This document shows, piece after piece, positions 14,665 through 18,316 of a DNA stretch of 18,316 nt. The notes under the pieces were generated by a model that saw nothing but the letters and a program-made list of their open reading frames with translations, made no database searches and was not told the origin of the DNA. Origin of the DNA: Pseudomonadota bacterium (GTDB lineage: Bacteria; Pseudomonadota; Alphaproteobacteria; Acetobacterales; Acetobacteraceae); contig JAKBCB010000017.1 of NCBI GenBank assembly GCA_021808185.1, positions 1-18,316 of the forward strand, read 5' to 3'. The translations under genes and the position numbers were made by a program. Every line of letters begins with the position of its first letter. Position 1 is the stretch's first letter.

Positions 14665-16470
14665 ATGACGCAAGCTGATAACCTTCTCGATACACTGATC
14701 GCGCGCCATGTCTGGGAAGCGCGCTACCGCGCCGGGACGGGGGAGACCTCCGTGGAAGGCACTTGGCGGCGCGTCGCGGACGCGCTGGCGCGGGTCGAGG
14801 GACCGCGTGCGCCGGACTGGAAGCCTCGCTTCCTCGATCTTCTTCGGGGATTCGAATTCCTGCCGGGCGGACGCATCCTGGCCGGCGCCGGGACAGATCG
14901 CGACGTCACCCTGCTGAACTGCTTCGTCATGGGGACGATCGACGATTCCCTTCCGGGCATCTTCCGCGCCTTGCAGGAAGGCGCGGTGACGATGCAGCGC
15001 GGCGGCGGGGTCGGCTACGATTTCTCCACGCTGCGCCCGAGCGGCGCGCGCGCGCACACCACCGGTGCCATTGCCTCGGGGCCGGTCTCGTTCATGGATG
15101 TATGGGACGCGATGTGCGCCACGCTCCAGTCCACCGGGGCGCGTCGCGGCGCCATGATGGCCACGCTGCGCTGCGATCACCCGGATATCGAGACGTTCAT
15201 CGACGCGAAGCGCCAGGCCGGTCGTCTGCGCCATTTCAACCTGTCCGTCCAGGTCACCGATGCCTTCATGCGCGCCATCGCGCGGGACGAGACCTGGCCG
15301 CTGGTGTTCCCGCGCCACAGTCTCGGCGCCGCGGGCGAGACGATCATGCGCGACTGGCCCGGCGAGAAATCGCCCGTGCCATGCGGCATCGTCCGCCGCA
15401 TCTCCGCGCGCGCCCTTTGGGAGCGGCTGCTGCGGGCCAGCTACGACACCGGCGAGCCCGGGGTGCTGTTCATCGACCGGATCAACCGGCTGAACAATCT
15501 GCGATACTGCGAGAGGATCACAGCGACGAACCCCTGCGGCGAGGTGCCGCTGCCGCCATACGGCGCGTGCGACCTGGGCGCCATCAACCTCGCGCGGCTG
15601 ATCCGCGATCCGTTCACGCCGGGGGCACGCCTGGACACCGAACGGCTGGCCGCCATCGCGGCGACCGCGGTGCGATTGCTCGACGACGTGATCGATGCGT
15701 CGCGGTTCCCGCTGCCACGGCAACGCGCCGCTGCCGCCAGAAGCCGGCGGATCGGACTTGGCATCACCGGTCTGGCCGACGCCCTGATGATGCTCGGCCT
15801 GCGCTACGGCGACGACGCCGCGCTTGCGTTCGCCGGAGAGACGATGCGCACGGTCTGTCACGTCGCGTATCGGCAATCGATCGCCATCGCGGCGACGAAA
15901 GGCCGATTTCCCGCGTTCGAGCGCGACCGCTATCTGGAGGCCCCCTTCGTCCTCGATCTGCCGGCGGATATTCGCGACGATATTGCGCGCCACGGCATCC
16001 GTAACAGCCACCTGCTTGCCATCGCGCCGACGGGAACGATCAGCCTGCTCGCGGGCAATGTCTCAAGCGGGATCGAGCCGGTGTTCGCGCCCGAGTATCA
16101 GCGGACGGTGCTGAGCGCGGACGGGCCGAAAGTGTTCACTGTCACCGACTACGCCGTGCGGCTCTGGCGCGAGCGGTCCGGTCTCGCCAGCGGCCTGCCG
16201 GATGCCGTGGTGACAGCCGCCGCGTTGCCGATCGAGGCGCATCTGAACATGCAGGCGGCCGTGCAGCCATTTGTCGATAGCGCGATCTCGAAGACAATCA
16301 ACGTCCCTCGGGAAACGAGCTTCACCGACTTCGCGCCGGTGTTTCGCCTCGCCTACGACAAGGGGCTGAAAGGCTGCACCGCGTTCCGGCCTACCGCCGA
16401 GAGCGATGCCGTGCTCGCCCCTGTCCCAACCGAGGCTGCGGCGTGCGGTTGCACGATGACGGCCTGCTGA
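14665..16470 (+). CDS. nrdJ: Class II (adenosylcobalamin-dependent) ribonucleotide reductase, short form
   Basis: The 601-residue enzyme reduces ribonucleotides to deoxyribonucleotides with a radical made from adenosylcobalamin, so it works with or without oxygen. The thiyl-radical cysteine is Cys291 in NPCGE (289-293), with Asn289 and Glu293. The reducing pair is probably Cys86 (LLNCFVMG) and Cys302 (GACDLGAINL). C-terminal Cys594, Cys596 and Cys601 form the shuttle tail that re-reduces the active site. FLPGGRILAGAG (65-76), QRGGGVGYDFS (111-121) and APTGTISLLAG (454-464) are family blocks. No N-terminal ATP-cone is visible. The ATG at 14665 has a weak ribosome binding site. No radical-generating subunit or activase gene is adjacent, as expected for class II. 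An FNR-type box upstream suggests low-oxygen control. It is convergent with the tetR-like gene, with 5 bases between stops. Confidence 0.93.
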   Translation: MTQADNLLDTLIARHVWEARYRAGTGETSVEGTWRRVADALARVEGPRAPDWKPRFLDLLRGFEFLPGGRILAGAGTDRDVTLLNCFVMGTIDDSLPGIFRALQEGAVTMQRGGGVGYDFSTLRPSGARAHTTGAIASGPVSFMDVWDAMCATLQSTGARRGAMMATLRCDHPDIETFIDAKRQAGRLRHFNLSVQVTDAFMRAIARDETWPLVFPRHSLGAAGETIMRDWPGEKSPVPCGIVRRISARALWERLLRASYDTGEPGVLFIDRINRLNNLRYCERITATNPCGEVPLPPYGACDLGAINLARLIRDPFTPGARLDTERLAAIAATAVRLLDDVIDASRFPLPRQRAAAARSRRIGLGITGLADALMMLGLRYGDDAALAFAGETMRTVCHVAYRQSIAIAATKGRFPAFERDRYLEAPFVLDLPADIRDDIARHGIRNSHLLAIAPTGTISLLAGNVSSGIEPVFAPEYQRTVLSADGPKVFTVTDYAVRLWRERSGLASGLPDAVVTAAALPIEAHLNMQAAVQPFVDSAISKTINVPRETSFTDFAPVFRLAYDKGLKGCTAFRPTAESDAVLAPVPTEAAACGCTMTAC

Positions 16471-16475
16471 CATTC

Positions 16476-17891
16476 TTACCCGGTCGCGCCGGCCGGTCCG
16501 GGCGTCACCAGACGCATCGCCTTCACCGCCCCGTCCAGCAGATCGGCAATCGCTGCCTCGATGACACGGTCGAGTTGGCAGGGGACCGGCATGTCGTACA
16601 CCCAACGCCGGATCGCGAGATAGAAGATCTGGCCATGCAGACCCCAGGCAAGCTCTAGCTCGTGCTCGGTGAGCGGTCGTCCCTCGGCGGGCTGTCGCGG
16701 TGCCAGGGTGCGAAGTTCGGCGGCGATCGGTTCGATCACCCGCTGTTGCACCATCGCGAGATAGGGCTGGCAGATGCCGACACCGCGCAGGCCAGCGAAG
16801 ATGAATATGCGGGTCCATTCGTAGCTGTTGATGGTCGCCACGTAGTCCACGTAAAATTCGGTCAGACGCGCCCTGAACGGCCGCGATCCATCCCGCAGCA
16901 TGGTGTCCCACTCCGGCTTCCAGCGACCGAGATAAAGCTCCTGATAGACACGTTCGATCAGTGCCTCCTTGGTCGGGAAATAGCGGTACAGCAACGGATG
17001 TGTCACACCCAGCCGACGGGCAAGCTCGCGCAACTGTCCGTCCGTGCCGTGCTCGGCGAAGAACCGGATGGCCTCATCCACGATGAAGCGTTCGCGCAGT
17101 TCGGGCCGCATACGGCGGCGGTGCGGCCCAGCGGTGCCGGCGGCCGGCGCCGGCCGCTCCCATGACACAGGCATCACCGCGTCCGCGACGCGCTCAGGTG
17201 GCGGCGCGCCGCCGGCCGACCCCCCGGGAGGTTGCGAGATCGCCGCGGCACCAACGAGGAACACCGCGATGGCGTCGCGCAGCGAACGGTCCATGTCGGA
17301 CGGGATCGCCATCCCGTAAACAAACTTGCGGATCGCCAGATAAAAGATCCGCCCGTGCAGTCCCCATGCAAGCTCGACCTCCTCGTCCGACAGCGGGCAC
17401 GCCGCCGGGTCCGGCAGGCCGCATGCCGCGCGCAGTTCGGCGCAGATCGGCAGCAGCACATTTTCGCGCAGCAGTGCCAGGTACGGAGCGTTGATCGGCA
17501 CCCCCCGCAGGCCCGCGAACATGAAGATACGAACCCATTCGTACTGGAAGATCACCGCAGTATATTCGCGGTAGAAGTGCAGCAGCCGCGCCTCCAGACC
17601 GATCGATCGGTCGCGGAGCAGCACTGTCCATTGCGGCCGCCAGCGGCTGAGGAAAACTTCCCGATAGACGCGCGCGATCAGCATGTCCTTGCTCGGGAAA
17701 TGCCGGAACAGCACCGAATGGGTCATGCCGATCCGGCCGGCGAGGGCGCGGAGCTGACCGTCGAATCCCTCATCCGCGAAGAACCGGATCGCCTCGGCGA
17801 GGATCATTCGCTCGCGTTCGGCCGCGGGAATCCGCTTGCCGCGCGGCGTGCAACCGATCCGTGTCTGTGGGGGTAGCGCTGTCGTCTTCAT
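16476..17891 (-). CDS. Tandem double-TetR transcriptional regulator (two TetR units in one chain)
   Basis: The 471-residue protein contains two full TetR/AcrR-type repressor units. Unit 1 (about 20-214) has the helix-turn-helix LRALAGRIGMTHSVLFRHFPSKDML (47-71 in span) and a ligand domain with YEWVRIFMFAGLRG (117-130) and WGLHGRIFYLAIRKFVYGM (176-194). Unit 2 (about 262-455) repeats every block: HTH at 287-311, YEWTRIFIFAGLRG (357-370), WGLHGQIFYLAIRRWVYDM (416-434). By eye about half the positions match. A Pro/Gly/Ala-rich linker (about 220-258) joins them. TetR proteins normally act as dimers of about 200-residue subunits, so one chain may fold as a covalent pseudo-dimer or make dimers with four HTHs. 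ATG 17891 is used; an internal ATG at 17174 has no good ribosome binding site. It is divergent from the CoxM-like gene, its most likely target. Confidence 0.9.
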   Translation of the reverse strand: MKTTALPPQTRIGCTPRGKRIPAAERERMILAEAIRFFADEGFDGQLRALAGRIGMTHSVLFRHFPSKDMLIARVYREVFLSRWRPQWTVLLRDRSIGLEARLLHFYREYTAVIFQYEWVRIFMFAGLRGVPINAPYLALLRENVLLPICAELRAACGLPDPAACPLSDEEVELAWGLHGRIFYLAIRKFVYGMAIPSDMDRSLRDAIAVFLVGAAAISQPPGGSAGGAPPPERVADAVMPVSWERPAPAAGTAGPHRRRMRPELRERFIVDEAIRFFAEHGTDGQLRELARRLGVTHPLLYRYFPTKEALIERVYQELYLGRWKPEWDTMLRDGSRPFRARLTEFYVDYVATINSYEWTRIFIFAGLRGVGICQPYLAMVQQRVIEPIAAELRTLAPRQPAEGRPLTEHELELAWGLHGQIFYLAIRRWVYDMPVPCQLDRVIEAAIADLLDGAVKAMRLVTPGPAGATG

Positions 17892-17964
17892 CCCATGCCG
17901 TGCGTATCTGCTGCCGCGCCGCGTCCAGCGCGGGACCAGAGCCGCACAACCAGACCGCTTCCAG

Positions 17965-17993
17965 ATGGTAACTTTCGGCTTGACTCGGCACAA
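17965..17993 (-). promoter_or_regulatory. Candidate sigma-70-like promoter of the double-TetR gene
   Basis: The minus strand has TTGTGC (17993-17988), a 17-base spacer and TACCAT (17970-17965). Matches to the consensus are 3 of 6 and 4 of 6. The start point would be near 17958, giving a leader of about 67 bases. This is a weak call in GC-rich DNA. Confidence 0.3.
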
Positions 17994-18043
17994 CCGCACC
18001 CCGCATCTTGCGACCATAAGGTAAATTAAGCCGCTCCGGCCGG

Positions 18044-18066
18044 CCCGGACGCGGCAAATGTCCGGG
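18044..18066. promoter_or_regulatory. Inverted repeat CCCGGAC-N9-GTCCGGG before the CoxM-like gene
   Basis: A perfect 7-bp inverted repeat of 23 bases overall runs into the GGGGTGGA ribosome binding site of the CoxM-like gene. A further TCCGG at 18035-18039 makes a related imperfect repeat with the left arm. It is a plausible TetR operator, since TetR sites are palindromic and often lie in the divergent gap, or an RNA hairpin that masks the ribosome binding site. An AT-rich patch at 18014-18030 lies just upstream and may hold the promoter, but I see no good hexamer pair. Confidence 0.4.
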
Positions 18067-18077
18067 GTGGAAACGGC

Positions 18078-18316
18078 GTGAAGGCGGCCTCTTTCCGCTA
18101 CCAGCGTGCCCGCACGCTGGACGAGGCGACCGCGTTGCTGCATCGGCACGGCGCCGGCGCGACGGTGATTGCCGGTGGGCAGAGCCTCGTTCCCGCGCTC
18201 AACTTGCGCATGGCCGCACCTGACATCCTCATCGACATCAGCGGCATCGACGAACTGCATGGCATCCGGTTGATCGGCGATGGCGCATCACGACGGCTGC
18301 GCATCGGGGCGATGAC
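18078..18316 (+). CDS. CoxM/CutM-like FAD-binding medium subunit of a molybdenum hydroxylase, 5' part only
   Basis: Only the first 79 residues are in the window. The N terminus FRYQRARTLDEA (6-17) and the FAD loop AGGQSLVPALNLRMA (32-46), then PDILIDISGI (48-57), are typical of the medium, FAD-binding subunit of the xanthine dehydrogenase/CO dehydrogenase family. In this family the flavin passes electrons from the iron-sulfur subunit to NAD or quinone, and a large molybdopterin subunit hydroxylates the substrate. The other two subunits would be expected just beyond the right edge. The GTG start is preceded by GGGGTGGA at suitable spacing. The gene is divergent from the double-TetR regulator by 186 bases, suggesting it is controlled by it. 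Substrate (CO, purines, aldehydes, N-heterocycles) cannot be told from this fragment. Confidence 0.88.
   Translation, partial: MKAASFRYQRARTLDEATALLHRHGAGATVIAGGQSLVPALNLRMAAPDILIDISGIDELHGIRLIGDGASRRLRIGAM

Noticed and set aside
14464..16011. N-terminal extension of the HlyD-like frame to 885 codons
   Set aside because: It runs antisense through nrdJ; the ATG at 14463 is followed by a proper membrane anchor and preceded by AGGGGAG.
17892..18260. N-terminal extension of the double-TetR frame
   Set aside because: It is antisense to the CoxM-like gene and to the divergent promoter region; the first TetR helix starts about 25 residues after the ATG at 17891.

Overview
The window is very GC-rich DNA with dense, often translationally coupled genes and GTG starts. 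The gene types (PdxA2/DUF1537 acid-sugar genes, a cobalamin-dependent ribonucleotide reductase, a YbhGFSR-type exporter, a CoxM-like flavoprotein) suggest an alphaproteobacterium, possibly of the Acetobacteraceae/Rhodospirillales. The placement is inferred from composition and gene content; there is no rRNA or marker gene here to prove it. I see no insertion sequence, CRISPR array, tRNA or phage gene.

Region 1 (1-7708). The 5' part of a GMC-family flavoprotein oxidoreductase leaves the window to the left. Divergent from it, across 60 bases, runs a seven-gene operon: an APH-fold small-molecule kinase, a divergent enolase paralogue, a D-2-hydroxyacid dehydrogenase, a short DUF1537 four-carbon acid-sugar kinase, a PdxA2-type 4-phospho-tetronate dehydrogenase, a nitronate monooxygenase-like flavoprotein and an SDR oxidoreductase. 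Five of the six junctions are 4-base ATGA/GTGA overlaps, so the genes are probably co-translated. The DUF1537 kinase/PdxA2 pair points to acid-sugar catabolism to a triose phosphate. The enolase-like protein lacks two normal active-site residues and probably works on another substrate. The complete set does not match a pathway I know and is the best candidate for something undescribed.

Region 2 (7709-9395). After a small GC hairpin comes a TPR protein with a C-terminal glycosyltransferase-like domain. Its relation to the operon is unclear.

Region 3 (9405-14463, minus strand). A four-gene ABC exporter in the ybhGFSR order: HlyD/YbhG-like periplasmic adaptor, a double-ATPase YbhF-like protein with one degenerate ATP site, and two ABC-2 permeases.

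Region 4 (14464-16470). A 201-base divergent promoter region holds a TTGAC-N4-GTCAA box of FNR/FixK/DNR type and two more 5-4-5 inverted repeats at about 33-base spacing. It leads into a short class II, adenosylcobalamin-dependent ribonucleotide reductase (nrdJ), suggesting induction at low oxygen.

Region 5 (16476-18316). On the minus strand is an unusual single-chain protein made of two complete TetR repressor units. It is divergent from the start of a CoxM-like FAD subunit of a molybdenum hydroxylase, which continues beyond the right edge. The 186-base gap between them contains a candidate promoter and a 7-bp inverted repeat beside the coxM-like ribosome binding site.
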